64,000 nucleotides of DNA, from NCBI GenBank assembly GCA_966211245.1, contig CBIHND010000003.1:62001-126000 (forward strand), read 5' to 3'. This document shows, piece after piece, positions 34,639 through 43,896 of the stretch (positions within the stretch are counted from its first letter, which is position 1; the number at the start of each line of letters is the position of its first letter). The position numbers and the translations under genes are program-made. This DNA comes from Fluviicola sp966211245. GTDB taxonomy: Bacteria > Bacteroidota > Bacteroidia > Flavobacteriales_D > Crocinitomicaceae. The notes below the pieces were generated by a model. That model did no database searches, was not told the DNA's origin, and was given only the letters and a program-made list of their open reading frames with translations.

Positions 34639-36438
34639 GTGAAAAGCAATCCGTCGGCACTACAACTGAAACTCCAAACCCTACCGGAAAAGCCGGGGGT
34701 TTATCAGTATTTTGATGCCAACGGAACGATCATTTACGTAGGCAAGGCTAAGAGTCTCAAAAAACGTGTTAGTTCATATTTCACTAAAAACCACGAATAT
34801 GCGAAAACTGCTTTGCTGGTAAAACGCATCGTGGACATCCAGTACATTGTGGTGGAAACGGAAATGGATGCGTTGTTATTGGAAAACAACCTCATCAAGA
34901 AGTACAAACCCAAGTACAATATTCAGCTCAAAGACGATAAAACGTACCCCTGGATTTGCATCAAAAAGGAAGCGTTCCCCCGGGTTTTTTCTACCCGACA
35001 GTATGTGAAAGACGGTTCAAAATACTTTGGTCCGTACACCAGTGGAAGGGTGATGCATACGTTGCTGGATCTCATACGTGAACTGTTTCCGTTGCGCACC
35101 TGTACGCTGGATTTATCTCCTTCCAAAATTGAAAAAGGAAACTACAAAGTTTGTCTGGAGTATCACATTGGGAAATGCAAAGGGCCATGCGAAGGAAAGC
35201 AGGCGCAATCGGAATACAATGAAATGATTGAGCAGATCGAAGGCATCCTCAAGGGGAACATTGGTTCGGTGGTGCAGTTCCTGAAACAGAAAATGCATCA
35301 GTATTCGACGGAATTTCGATTTGAGGAAGCTCACGAGATGAAGGTTAAAGTTGCCATTCTGGAAACGTATCAGGCAAAATCAACGGTGGTTTCTCCAACG
35401 GTTCATAAAGTGGATGTGATTACCGTTCTGGAAGATGAAGATGCGTTCTTCGTGAATTACCTTGTGGTGAATCGTGGGGCGATTATTCACGGAATCACGG
35501 TGGAAATGAAACGAACCATCGAAGAATCCATTGAGGAGGTCATTACGAACGTACTTCCTGAATTGCGCGAACGTTTTCAAAGCGATTCGAAGGAAGTATT
35601 GGTGGAAGTACCTATTGGATGGGAAATGGAGGGAATTCAGTTCTTCGTTCCACAACGTGGAGATAAGAAATCTTTGCTGGATCTCTCTATTCGGAATGGT
35701 AAATACTATCGACTCGAAAAGTTGAAGCAGGAGAAAATCAAAGATCCGGAGCGTCATACCAACCGCATTCTGGAAACAATGATGAAGGACTTGCGCCTGA
35801 AGGAACTTCCGCGACACATTGAGTGTTTTGATAACTCAAATATCCAGGGAACCAATCCGGTTTCGGCTTGTGTAGTGTTCAAAGACGCTAAGCCAAGCAA
35901 GAAAGACTATCGTCATTTCAATGTACAAACTGTGGAAGGGCCTGATGATTTTGCTACGATGCGTGAAGCAGTCTACCGTCGCTACAGAAGAATGCTGGAG
36001 GAGGAGCAATCTCTGCCGCAGCTGATCATTATCGATGGTGGAAAAGGTCAACTAGGGGCAGCGCTGGAGGCATTGGAAAAACTCGATTTACGCGGTAAAG
36101 TGGCAATTATAGGTATAGCAAAACGATTGGAAGAATTGTTCTATCCAGGAGACAGTTTACCGTTGTATCTTGATAAGCGTTCTGAAACGTTAAAAGTGAT
36201 TCAGCACTTGCGCAATGAAGCTCACCGGTTTGGAATAACACATCACCGTAATCGTCGAAGCAAGGGTGCTCTTAGTAACGAATTGGAACAAATTCCCGGA
36301 ATTGGCGAGAAGACCGTACAGGAGTTGATCAAAGCGTTCAAATCCGCAAAACGTGTAAAAGAGCAATCCGAAGAAAACCTTGCAGCCGTTATCGGCAAAG
36401 CCAAAGCAAGGGTTGTTGTTGCCTATTTCAAGACATAA
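34639..36438 (+). CDS. uvrC: Excinuclease ABC subunit C, GTG start
   Basis: 599 residues, full length. UvrC makes the 3' and 5' cuts around DNA damage marked by UvrAB. Domains in order: GIY-YIG nuclease (residues ~15-95, PGVYQYFD...IIYVGKAKSLKKRV); UVR/UvrB-binding helix (~200-240, FRFEEAHEMKVKV); RNase H-like C-terminal nuclease (~375-520, HIECFDNSNIQGTNPV, FATMREAVYRRY, LIIIDGGKGQL); and a helix-hairpin-helix pair (~555-599, LEQIPGIGEKTVQEL). The start is GTG: it fits the family N-terminus, no better ATG exists, and a -7 box ends four bases before it. It runs convergent to the TonB receptor gene with a 12-base gap. Confidence 0.97.
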   Translation: MKSNPSALQLKLQTLPEKPGVYQYFDANGTIIYVGKAKSLKKRVSSYFTKNHEYAKTALLVKRIVDIQYIVVETEMDALLLENNLIKKYKPKYNIQLKDDKTYPWICIKKEAFPRVFSTRQYVKDGSKYFGPYTSGRVMHTLLDLIRELFPLRTCTLDLSPSKIEKGNYKVCLEYHIGKCKGPCEGKQAQSEYNEMIEQIEGILKGNIGSVVQFLKQKMHQYSTEFRFEEAHEMKVKVAILETYQAKSTVVSPTVHKVDVITVLEDEDAFFVNYLVVNRGAIIHGITVEMKRTIEESIEEVITNVLPELRERFQSDSKEVLVEVPIGWEMEGIQFFVPQRGDKKSLLDLSIRNGKYYRLEKLKQEKIKDPERHTNRILETMMKDLRLKELPRHIECFDNSNIQGTNPVSACVVFKDAKPSKKDYRHFNVQTVEGPDDFATMREAVYRRYRRMLEEEQSLPQLIIIDGGKGQLGAALEALEKLDLRGKVAIIGIAKRLEELFYPGDSLPLYLDKRSETLKVIQHLRNEAHRFGITHHRNRRSKGALSNELEQIPGIGEKTVQELIKAFKSAKRVKEQSEENLAAVIGKAKARVVVAYFKT

Positions 36439-36450
36439 TCTTCGTGCCTT

Positions 36451-38799
36451 TTACAGGGTATAAGATACCTGCAGGAAAAACGTCCTTGGCGCCTGAATAT
36501 CTCCGGGTCTCGACATGTATTCCCTGTTTGCGACGTTGTTCACAATAAATGCCACTTTGTATTGCTCTTTGTAGGTATAGCCCAGACGTGCATCAAATAC
36601 CACTGTAGTTCCCGGATGATCCAATCGGTATTGTTTTAATCCGGGAAGAATTTGTTGTCCAAGAATTCCTTCTTCGAACACTTTGTCGATGTTCACCATG
36701 AAACTGTTGAGGCGCATTGATCCCCCAAGGCTGAACCCTTTATATCCTAACTGAATATCCGCTTTTGCCAAATGACGAAAACGGTACTTTAGCATGTATG
36801 AGCTGTCGTTTGAAAACGTTGACAAATAGGCTGAATCACGATTGTTGGTAATCGGGTTCATATAAGTGTAACCCATTAGTGTTTGAATAGAAATCGGTCC
36901 GATCGATCCTGCACCACTTAAGCTGTATTCCATTCCGGAGATTTGCGCCGATTCCGCATTTTCAGCACGGAAACCAATCCATTTGAGGATGTACCCCGGA
37001 TCATTCGGATTGAAAGAAGGTGTAATGCTGTCCGGAGTATAATTTCCGAGAGTGAATTCCATCATATTGTCGTAATTGTTCACGAAAACCGATGCGTCGA
37101 AAAACCCTTTCCAGTTGCCTAGTTTAATTCCCTGTTTGATACCGAACTCAGCGGCCCATCCGGTTTCCGGTTGAAGGTTCGGATTCGGGAAAATGATCAA
37201 CGATCCGACGTTTGTGCTCGTGTAACGCTCGGCTACACTTGGGTAGCGCACCCCCTGGCCATAGGAAGCGCGCAGGTGGGTATACTTTGCAACCTGATAG
37301 TGAACTCCCGTTCTGAAAATTGGTCGAACCGGTAAACGGGTCGAGTCTTTTCCGATGTAATAATAAGAATCGCCCTGGCGTTTGTCTTGTTCGAAATATT
37401 CTGCCCTCACCCCTGCGGTGACATCGAATTTATCCCATTTCTTCTCCAACTGACCATACACCGCGGCATTGAGAGAAAAATGATCACCGTATAAGTAAGA
37501 GTCGACAGAATTCCGGGTGAAGGTCGTCCCACTGGTGAGTACCATTTTCAAAGGTTTCCAGTTTCGCTGAAATTGATAATCCGCATAAAAAACCTGTGAA
37601 AGGGAACTCTGTGAAGTATTGCTGAAATTCGCATTATCAATGAAATAATAACGCGTTTTCAGGTGGTGTTTATTCCCGTATTTGTCGAAGAATTTCGCAC
37701 TGGGATCAATGGAAAGACGAACCCCTTTATTATAAGTCAGGGTAGAAGCACTCAATGAAGTATCTGCCCCACCCATCGGTTGGTAGGCAAACGTATCGCT
37801 TTGCCAAATGATAAAATTTCCGGTTTTCTGCATCTGAGCATTCCAGCCCAGGCTCAGTTTCAATTTTTCTATTTTTTCCGGTCGCCAGTAAACCGTTCCG
37901 TTGAAACGTGCGCGATCTTCCGTTTCTCCTTCGCGATATCCCGGAGATGTATAACCCGCTGCTCCGAGGTTCAGTCCGATTCGGTTGAACTGTTTACTGA
38001 AGGTCATATCTGCTTGCTGGATAGTCGGATTTTTGTCCCACCACTTTAGTGTTTCGCGTTTAGGATTATCGTAAACACCGGTTTGCATTTTTACTGAGAA
38101 CTGCGTTTCAGCAGTTGGTTCACGTTCGATTAATGAAACGATTCCGTTTAGCGCCCCGCTTCCATAAAGTACCGAAGTAGCGCCTTTAATCACTTCGATT
38201 TGTTGTGCCTGTTCAATTGGAATGGAATTCCATTTGGTGTCGCCGGCATCTCCGGAAAGCATTGGAGTTTCATTCCAGAGAATCAGTACACGACTTCCGG
38301 CACCATAAGAAAAACCGCTTCCTCCACGAATGCTTACCTGTCCGTCCATGGTATACGCTCCCGGAGCCTGATCAACGGCTTGTTCTAAATCCGTAATCCC
38401 TTTGTTCTTTACCAGATCGGAGCTAATCACATCAATAGAAATCGGAATTTCTTCAACGGTTTGTTTTCTTCTGGATGCCGCAATTACTACGGGACCAAGT
38501 TGTTGAACCTGGGTATCCTGATTGACCAATTTCAGGTAAAATGTCCTGTACTCAGATGAGGTAACCTGAACGGTATCCGTGACATAATCTTCTGAAGTGA
38601 TAATCAGGGTAGCGGGAAGTGTGGTAACCGGAAGTCGGAAGACTCCATTTTCATCAGTAGTTACGATAGACCCTGAGAGTTGCTGAACGGTTGCAAACGG
38701 AATTCCCTGGGTAGAAACAGAGTCGACGATCTTACCTGAAATTGTTTGCGAAAGACCTAAAATGGGTAGAAAAAAAAACAGTAGTAACCAGTTTCGCAT
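36451..38799 (-). CDS. TonB-dependent outer-membrane receptor
   Basis: 782 residues from the Met at 38799, which begins a signal peptide (RNWLLLFFFLPILGLSQ). A carboxypeptidase-like regulatory domain follows (~20-100, ISGKIVDSVSTQGIPFATV), then the plug (~115-230, VEEIPISIDVISSD, DLEQAVDQAPGAY, VSIRGGSGFSYG, IEVIKGATSVLYGSGALNGIV) and a ~550-residue barrel ending in an aromatic strand (RTFFLQVSYTL). It imports a ligand through the outer membrane with TonB energy. There is no SusD partner, so a metal, haem, siderophore or vitamin is likelier than a polysaccharide; that is inference. Its start is head to head with dprA, 11 bases apart. Confidence 0.93.
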   Translation of the reverse strand: MRNWLLLFFFLPILGLSQTISGKIVDSVSTQGIPFATVQQLSGSIVTTDENGVFRLPVTTLPATLIITSEDYVTDTVQVTSSEYRTFYLKLVNQDTQVQQLGPVVIAASRRKQTVEEIPISIDVISSDLVKNKGITDLEQAVDQAPGAYTMDGQVSIRGGSGFSYGAGSRVLILWNETPMLSGDAGDTKWNSIPIEQAQQIEVIKGATSVLYGSGALNGIVSLIEREPTAETQFSVKMQTGVYDNPKRETLKWWDKNPTIQQADMTFSKQFNRIGLNLGAAGYTSPGYREGETEDRARFNGTVYWRPEKIEKLKLSLGWNAQMQKTGNFIIWQSDTFAYQPMGGADTSLSASTLTYNKGVRLSIDPSAKFFDKYGNKHHLKTRYYFIDNANFSNTSQSSLSQVFYADYQFQRNWKPLKMVLTSGTTFTRNSVDSYLYGDHFSLNAAVYGQLEKKWDKFDVTAGVRAEYFEQDKRQGDSYYYIGKDSTRLPVRPIFRTGVHYQVAKYTHLRASYGQGVRYPSVAERYTSTNVGSLIIFPNPNLQPETGWAAEFGIKQGIKLGNWKGFFDASVFVNNYDNMMEFTLGNYTPDSITPSFNPNDPGYILKWIGFRAENAESAQISGMEYSLSGAGSIGPISIQTLMGYTYMNPITNNRDSAYLSTFSNDSSYMLKYRFRHLAKADIQLGYKGFSLGGSMRLNSFMVNIDKVFEEGILGQQILPGLKQYRLDHPGTTVVFDARLGYTYKEQYKVAFIVNNVANREYMSRPGDIQAPRTFFLQVSYTL

Positions 38800-38810
38800 A
38801 AAGCTATTTT

Positions 38811-39938
38811 GTGCTATATTCAATAGCCAAAGTACCATTTATTTTGAATTACAGTAACCAACACCAACAAATTGCCCTAACCCTATTGAGCGGAATCGGA
38901 AGCAAGCGAGCAAGAATTATTGTGTCGTTTTTTAATGACCTCGATGAGTTCTTCAAAGACAGCAAACTGGATATATCGAAGTTACCCGGAATACCGGATA
39001 ATACCATTGGTTATCAACAACGAAAAACAGCATTGGAACAGGCAGATAAGATTCTGGATGAACTTTCGCGTTTGGGTGGAGATTTGATTTTCCTCACGGA
39101 TTCCAATTATCCGAGGCGGTTGAAACAGTGTGAAGATGCACCGTTGGTGTTGTACTCCAAAGGAAACATCAACTGGAATGCACGCAGAATAGTGTCTGTA
39201 GTAGGAACACGAAAGATGACTGCGTACGGTCAGCGGTTGACTCAGGATCTGATCTCAGGAATCCAGCATTCAGACGTTACTGTTGTAAGTGGAATGGCCT
39301 ACGGGGTTGATATTTGTGCGCACAAAATGGCGCTGAGTCTTGGAATACCAACCTGGGGAGTACTCGGACACGGTCTTGACAGGATGTACCCGGCATCGCA
39401 TGGTAAGACTGCCGACATGATGCTCGATCAGGGAGGGTTGATTACCGAATTCGCTCCCGGAATGGACATTGAACCCGGGAACTTTCCAATGCGGAACAGG
39501 GTAGTTGCAGGACTTGCGGATGCTACAATTGTTATTGAAAGCGGAGAAAGTGGCGGATCCCTGATCACCGCAAATTTGGCAAACGACTACCACAGAGAAG
39601 TGTTTGCGTTTCCGGGAGATGTTGACAAGGCGAGTTCATCCGGCTGCCTGAAATTGATCAAGGAAAATGGTGCACGCCTGGTTTGTTCCGCAAAGGATAT
39701 CTTGGAAACAATGGATTGGAGTCCGACACAGTTAGTTGAACAACCCCGGCTTTTTGTTGATCTTTCGGTTGAAGAAGAGCAGGTCATGGAAGTAATAGTG
39801 GAAAAAAAAGAAGTGCACCTGGATGTGATCGGATTCTTGTCAAAAATGCCTGTTCATCAGGTTTCCAGTTTGTTACTTCACCTCGAGTTTAAAGGATTAA
39901 TTCGGTCATTACCAGGAAAAAGATTTTCGTTAAGTTGA
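38811..39938 (+). CDS. dprA: DNA-processing protein DprA
   Basis: 375 residues. DprA loads RecA onto incoming single-stranded DNA in transformation. Visible parts: an N-terminal helix-hairpin-helix-like region (ALTLLSGIGSKRARII), the Rossmann-type core (RIVSVVGTRKMTAYGQRL, VSGMAYGVDICAHKMAL, PASHGKTADMM, FPMRNRVVAGLADATIVIESGESGGSL, VFAFPGDVD), and a C-terminal winged-helix (VEKKEVHLDVIGFLSKMPVHQVSSLLLHLEF). The first ~11 residues (LYSIAKVPFIL) are unusual; a TTG start at 38844 (giving NYSNQHQQIAL) would leave more room for promoters between it and the divergent TonB receptor gene. The exact start is uncertain. Confidence 0.93.
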   Translation: MLYSIAKVPFILNYSNQHQQIALTLLSGIGSKRARIIVSFFNDLDEFFKDSKLDISKLPGIPDNTIGYQQRKTALEQADKILDELSRLGGDLIFLTDSNYPRRLKQCEDAPLVLYSKGNINWNARRIVSVVGTRKMTAYGQRLTQDLISGIQHSDVTVVSGMAYGVDICAHKMALSLGIPTWGVLGHGLDRMYPASHGKTADMMLDQGGLITEFAPGMDIEPGNFPMRNRVVAGLADATIVIESGESGGSLITANLANDYHREVFAFPGDVDKASSSGCLKLIKENGARLVCSAKDILETMDWSPTQLVEQPRLFVDLSVEEEQVMEVIVEKKEVHLDVIGFLSKMPVHQVSSLLLHLEFKGLIRSLPGKRFSLS

Positions 39939-40016
39939 AAATTTATATATTTGGTGAAAATTTGAACAATACAGATATAGATCAATTAGGACAAGCTTTT
40001 CAGTGAACGAAATTTG

Positions 40017-40024
40017 TAACTTTA
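40017..40024 (+). promoter_or_regulatory. -7-like box of the C1 peptidase gene
   Basis: TAACTTTA, one base off TAnnTTTG, ending 16 bases before the ATG at 40041. Confidence 0.4.
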
Positions 40025-40040
40025 ACGAAATTATTAGAAC

Positions 40041-41237
40041 ATGAAAATCCAATTACTGCTTGTATCCACTTGTTTGGCTATTTCGTCGTTTGCTCAAACA
40101 GTTACGAACGCCGAGAACAGTACCTACCAGTTTACCAAAGTTTATCACCTTGATGCGACGCCTGTTGAGAGTCAGGGAAATACCGGAACCTGCTGGAGTT
40201 TTTCAGCGCTTTCCTTTTTTGAATCGGAAATGATCCGTCAGGGGGTAAAAGATCCTTCCACACTTGCGGAAATGTACATTGTGCGTAAAGCTTATGAAGC
40301 AAAGGCGGACAAGTTTATTCGCATGGATGGTAAAATCAACTTCGGTGAAGGTGGTGCATTTCATGACATCCCATACGTGATCAAGCGCTACGGAATTGTC
40401 CCGAGAGAAATTTATACCGGTTTGCCAAAAGACAAGGCAACTTACAACCACGCAGAATTGTTCTCAATTCTTGAAAGCTACATGAATACCGTATTGGCTC
40501 AGGTTCAAAAAGGAAACGGAATCGGAACGGAATGGAAAACGGCATTTAGTAGCATTTTGGACGCATACCTTGGTCCGGATATCACGGAGTTCACATACAA
40601 CGGTAAGAAGTACACCCCTCAAACTTACGCCGCATCTCTTGGTTTGGATATGAAAAACTATGTATCCATTACTTCATTCTCTAATGATCCTTTTTACACA
40701 ACGTGCGAGCTTGCTATCCCGGACAACTGGGCTTGGGGTGACAGCTACAATGTTCCGTTGGAAGACATGGTAACAGTAACAGAAAATGCATTGAAAGCAG
40801 GGTATACAGTTGCATGGGGAGCTGACGTGAGTGAAAAAGGATTCTCTTTCAAAAATGGAATCGCAGTTGTTCCTACTGACGAATCTACCATTCAGGTTTC
40901 GGGAAGAGACAGTAAGAATTTTAATAACTCAGGTGCAGACCGCACTTCAAACGCTTTCCTTTCTCCGGTAAAAGAGAAAACGGTAACGCAGGAATTGCGC
41001 CAGCAGGGTTACGATGGAAAAGTAACTACCGATGATCATGGAATGCACATTGTTGGAATGTACAAGGATCAAAACGGAACGCGTTACTTCCTGGTAAAAA
41101 ATTCATGGGGAACAGACAACTATCCGCAAGGATACCTGTATGTTTCGGAGCACTACTTCCGTTTGAAAACGATCAATGTTTTCTTACACAAGGACGCGCT
41201 TTCGAAAGACCTCAAATCGAAGTTAAGCCTTAACTAG
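40041..41237 (+). CDS. Exported C1-family cysteine peptidase (aminopeptidase C/bleomycin hydrolase-like)
   Basis: 398 residues with a signal peptide (1-~19, ending ISSFAQ). The catalytic Cys is C51 in NTGTCWSFSALSFFES; the His is in DDHGMHIVGM (~345) and the Asn in LVKNSWGTDN (~362), in the papain order. The wide spacing and the C-terminal YPQGYLYVSEHYFRLK are those of the PepC/bleomycin-hydrolase branch, normally cytoplasmic hexamers; here the signal peptide puts it in the periplasm or outside. It is followed after 48 bases by a BlaI-type regulator gene. Confidence 0.92.
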   Translation: MKIQLLLVSTCLAISSFAQTVTNAENSTYQFTKVYHLDATPVESQGNTGTCWSFSALSFFESEMIRQGVKDPSTLAEMYIVRKAYEAKADKFIRMDGKINFGEGGAFHDIPYVIKRYGIVPREIYTGLPKDKATYNHAELFSILESYMNTVLAQVQKGNGIGTEWKTAFSSILDAYLGPDITEFTYNGKKYTPQTYAASLGLDMKNYVSITSFSNDPFYTTCELAIPDNWAWGDSYNVPLEDMVTVTENALKAGYTVAWGADVSEKGFSFKNGIAVVPTDESTIQVSGRDSKNFNNSGADRTSNAFLSPVKEKTVTQELRQQGYDGKVTTDDHGMHIVGMYKDQNGTRYFLVKNSWGTDNYPQGYLYVSEHYFRLKTINVFLHKDALSKDLKSKLSLN

Positions 41238-41285
41238 TAGAACAAATAAATAATCGAAAAACAAAAGCACCGCTAAAACTGATTT

Positions 41286-41609
41286 ATGGAACGTTTAACT
41301 CCTGCAGAAGAAAAAGTAATGCTGAAGCTTTGGAACCTCGAAAAAGCCAGCGTTAAAGAAATCGTTGACCTGTACACAACCCCACGTCCAGCGTACAATA
41401 CGGTTTCAACCATCGTTCGGATTCTCGAACGTAAAAAATTTATCAAGCACAAAGCTATCGGCCGCGGATACGTCTACATGCCGAAAGTTGGGCTTGAAGA
41501 ATACAGAGAATACCTTGCAGATCATTTGCTGCATAACTATTTCGAAGGAAACCGAAAAGAAGTAGTATCGTTCTACAACAGTACGGTTTCCCTTCAGGAA
41601 GTACTTTAA
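41286..41609 (+). CDS. BlaI/MecI/CopY-type transcriptional repressor, orphan
   Basis: 107 residues of winged-helix DNA-binding protein: ERLTPAEEKVMLKLWNLEKASVKEIVDLY (helices 1-2), PAYNTVSTIVRILERKKFIKHKAIGRGYVY (recognition helix and wing), then a dimerisation tail. These repressors are normally cleaved by a BlaR1/M56 sensor protease coded next door; no such gene is present here, and the tail is a little short against the usual ~120 residues. It lies 48 bases downstream of the C1 peptidase gene and may control it or be co-transcribed. Its signal is unknown. Confidence 0.9.
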   Translation: MERLTPAEEKVMLKLWNLEKASVKEIVDLYTTPRPAYNTVSTIVRILERKKFIKHKAIGRGYVYMPKVGLEEYREYLADHLLHNYFEGNRKEVVSFYNSTVSLQEVL

Positions 41610-41640
41610 AAAAAGCCCCGACATATAATCGGGGCTTTTT
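41610..41640. terminator. Bidirectional terminator
   Basis: A 12-bp perfect stem, aaaaagccccga (41610-41621) with tcggggcttttt (41629-41640), loop of seven. It serves the BlaI gene on + and the M43 protease gene on -. Confidence 0.93.
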
Positions 41641-41651
41641 GTTTGTAGCTA

Positions 41652-43709
41652 CTAATCAATGATTAGCTGTTTTATTGCTCCATTAATCTTAATAAAATAA
41701 GATCCGGAACTGATCGTGCCTGGTAGCGCTATTAGGTGATCGGTTTTTATTTCTTGTTCCAGTAGAACGGTTCCCCTAAGGTCAATCAGTTGAATCATTT
41801 TTCCTTCAAGCGATTCATTCGAAATGATGTTCAACACTCCGTTTCCGGAAATCGGATTCGGGAATAGGTTGAGAGTAAATTGCGGATATTCTGACAAGCC
41901 AACGGTACCATCTATTTGCACATTGTCTATACTCAACGTATTTGAGTGATTTTTAGCAGTGAATTTGAATTTGATTCTGCATTTGTGGCTCACTATTGGT
42001 GGAGGTAGTGTAAGCGAGGCATGTTTCCAGTCACCGGCATCAGGAGAGAAAATCACACCTATATTCTCAAAAGCAGTTGTAAGCGCCGTGTCTGTGAGTG
42101 TCATGCGCAACCCCCAATTGTTTCCACAGTCGTTGGAAACGTAGATCTGGAGTTTTTCCGTCATGTCTGAGATGTTCGTTGCTGCCGAAGCATAGGCGTA
42201 ATCGAAAGAGATAGTAATGTTTGACATTCCTTGCAGGTTGTAAGCCGGAGAAACCAATTCATCTACATGATCCTCGAGAGCATTTTCATAATACACTGGC
42301 GAGCATAATGCTGAAGAATCCGTGAGCAGGAAATTATTCAGCGAATAACAACTCGTTCCGTTTACACCATTGGACAAATAGCGTGAAAAGAACGAGTTGT
42401 CATTGTTCAGGTTCCAGGTTTGCCAGAACAGCGGTTCACTGTCAAAGTCCTGCATGGTTGGACCTGTGAATTCTGCCCAGTCGCCTGAAACATAAACCGT
42501 CGAATACTGCGTTGTAGAGTTCGACCCGTTTGCGTTGGTGGTGGTAAGGGTGATATCATAGTAACCTGGTGTCGTGTAAACTACTTGCGGAGCCGACTGG
42601 GTAGAGGTGGAAGGAGTTCCTCCGGGGAAAGACCACGAGTACGAAGTTCCAGCAGCCATGCCGGTTCCGTTCAACATTGTGATCCCGAATCCTGCGCAAG
42701 TCATGTGATCACTGACATCAAATTCCGCACCCGGAAGGGCAGTTGAAGCCGTTTGTGGTCCCGGACCTGTTCCGGTTGCAATGAGGTTGCTTTCTACACT
42801 CAACTGGTCACGAAAGTATTGTGGATCTTCCTGCACCGCGCGCATGAGTTCTACCTGACCGTTGGTAAACATACGGCCACAGTAACTGAAGTCCATAAAA
42901 TTCTCTACGTTATCACGAGGATCAAAATTCCAATACGCGTAGCTATCGGGAAAGTTGGAATCATCGCAGGTATTGGAGCTGGTATTGCACGATGTATTTC
43001 CCTTCGTGTAAGGAGTGTCATAAATGCCATCTGAACCGCCGCAAACGCCTAATGTTTCAAAGGTGTGGAACAACCCGAAGTAATGCCCCATTTCATGTGT
43101 CAATTCCCGCGATGATCCGGGGCTTGCCGTTCCTATGCTACCAACGAAATCGTTCAATATCGTAATCCCTGCATTGCATGGATTAAATGGTGTAACGAAC
43201 GGATTATCCGCCCAGCCAGCGATCCCTGGCTCTTCTATCGAATTTACTACCCAGATGTTCACGTAATGTGTCGCATCCCAGGTATTGATACGGGAATCCA
43301 TGTTGGCGTTATTTGTCAATGGAGTAACAATGCGATCAATTCCTGTTGTTGGGTTTCCGTAAGGATCCAAATGCGCGAGTCGGAATTCAAAAGCCACGTT
43401 ACCGATGATACTGTCGAATGGTGCAGTTACAAAAGAAGTGTCGGCATTCAGTCGGTTAAAATCGTTGTTCAGGATCACCACCGCATCCAGAATCTGTGCA
43501 TCGGAGATGTTTTCGTAACCGTATTGATGGAGAACGTGAAATACAACCGGAATAATGCGCACCTCGTTCGTTTTTGTATGGTTCTGTAGTACCTGATGTA
43601 CGCGTTTTGCGGCGTGTTCATCATGCGCAGCGTCACCACAGTGATGGGTACTTTGAGCAAAAGTGGTCGTACCTATGAATCCAAAAAAGAGGAGTAGAAC
43701 TGTTTTCAT
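41652..43709 (-). CDS. T9SS-exported M43-family zinc metalloprotease with PKD domain
   Basis: 685 residues from the Met at 43709 (MKTVLLLFFG), which begins the signal peptide; the longer frame to 43760 adds a non-signal stretch. The zinc site is H205-E-M-G-H209-YFGLF-H215, with a Met-turn further on (VENFMDFSYCG), as in pappalysin/cytophagalysin (M43B) peptidases. A PKD domain follows (~345-425, SYSWSFPGGTPS...YTTPGYYDITLTTTNANG), then a jellyroll (~430-600) and a T9SS sorting domain (~610-685, LNLFPNPISGNGVLNI...GSYFIKINGA). A secreted protease that cuts proteins outside the cell. Confidence 0.94.
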   Translation of the reverse strand: MKTVLLLFFGFIGTTTFAQSTHHCGDAAHDEHAAKRVHQVLQNHTKTNEVRIIPVVFHVLHQYGYENISDAQILDAVVILNNDFNRLNADTSFVTAPFDSIIGNVAFEFRLAHLDPYGNPTTGIDRIVTPLTNNANMDSRINTWDATHYVNIWVVNSIEEPGIAGWADNPFVTPFNPCNAGITILNDFVGSIGTASPGSSRELTHEMGHYFGLFHTFETLGVCGGSDGIYDTPYTKGNTSCNTSSNTCDDSNFPDSYAYWNFDPRDNVENFMDFSYCGRMFTNGQVELMRAVQEDPQYFRDQLSVESNLIATGTGPGPQTASTALPGAEFDVSDHMTCAGFGITMLNGTGMAAGTSYSWSFPGGTPSTSTQSAPQVVYTTPGYYDITLTTTNANGSNSTTQYSTVYVSGDWAEFTGPTMQDFDSEPLFWQTWNLNNDNSFFSRYLSNGVNGTSCYSLNNFLLTDSSALCSPVYYENALEDHVDELVSPAYNLQGMSNITISFDYAYASAATNISDMTEKLQIYVSNDCGNNWGLRMTLTDTALTTAFENIGVIFSPDAGDWKHASLTLPPPIVSHKCRIKFKFTAKNHSNTLSIDNVQIDGTVGLSEYPQFTLNLFPNPISGNGVLNIISNESLEGKMIQLIDLRGTVLLEQEIKTDHLIALPGTISSGSYFIKINGAIKQLIID

Positions 43710-43896
43710 AGTATGAATTTGAACACAAGGTGATCTTTTTAACTTGCTTGTGCAATACACATTGAGTTAACGGTTCAGAGAATTGACGGAAGGGTGGTCG
43801 AATCGAATTTGTGAGATTCGAACACGTTAATCCAAAATCCTAACACCAAAAGTGTTACTTTTCAGTAACCGCGACATTCTGGCTAAAAGAATAACT

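Noticed and set aside
43710..43760. Longer start of the M43 protease
   Set aside because: The extra residues (YCTSKLKRSPCVQIHT) are not signal-like; the signal begins at the Met at 43709.
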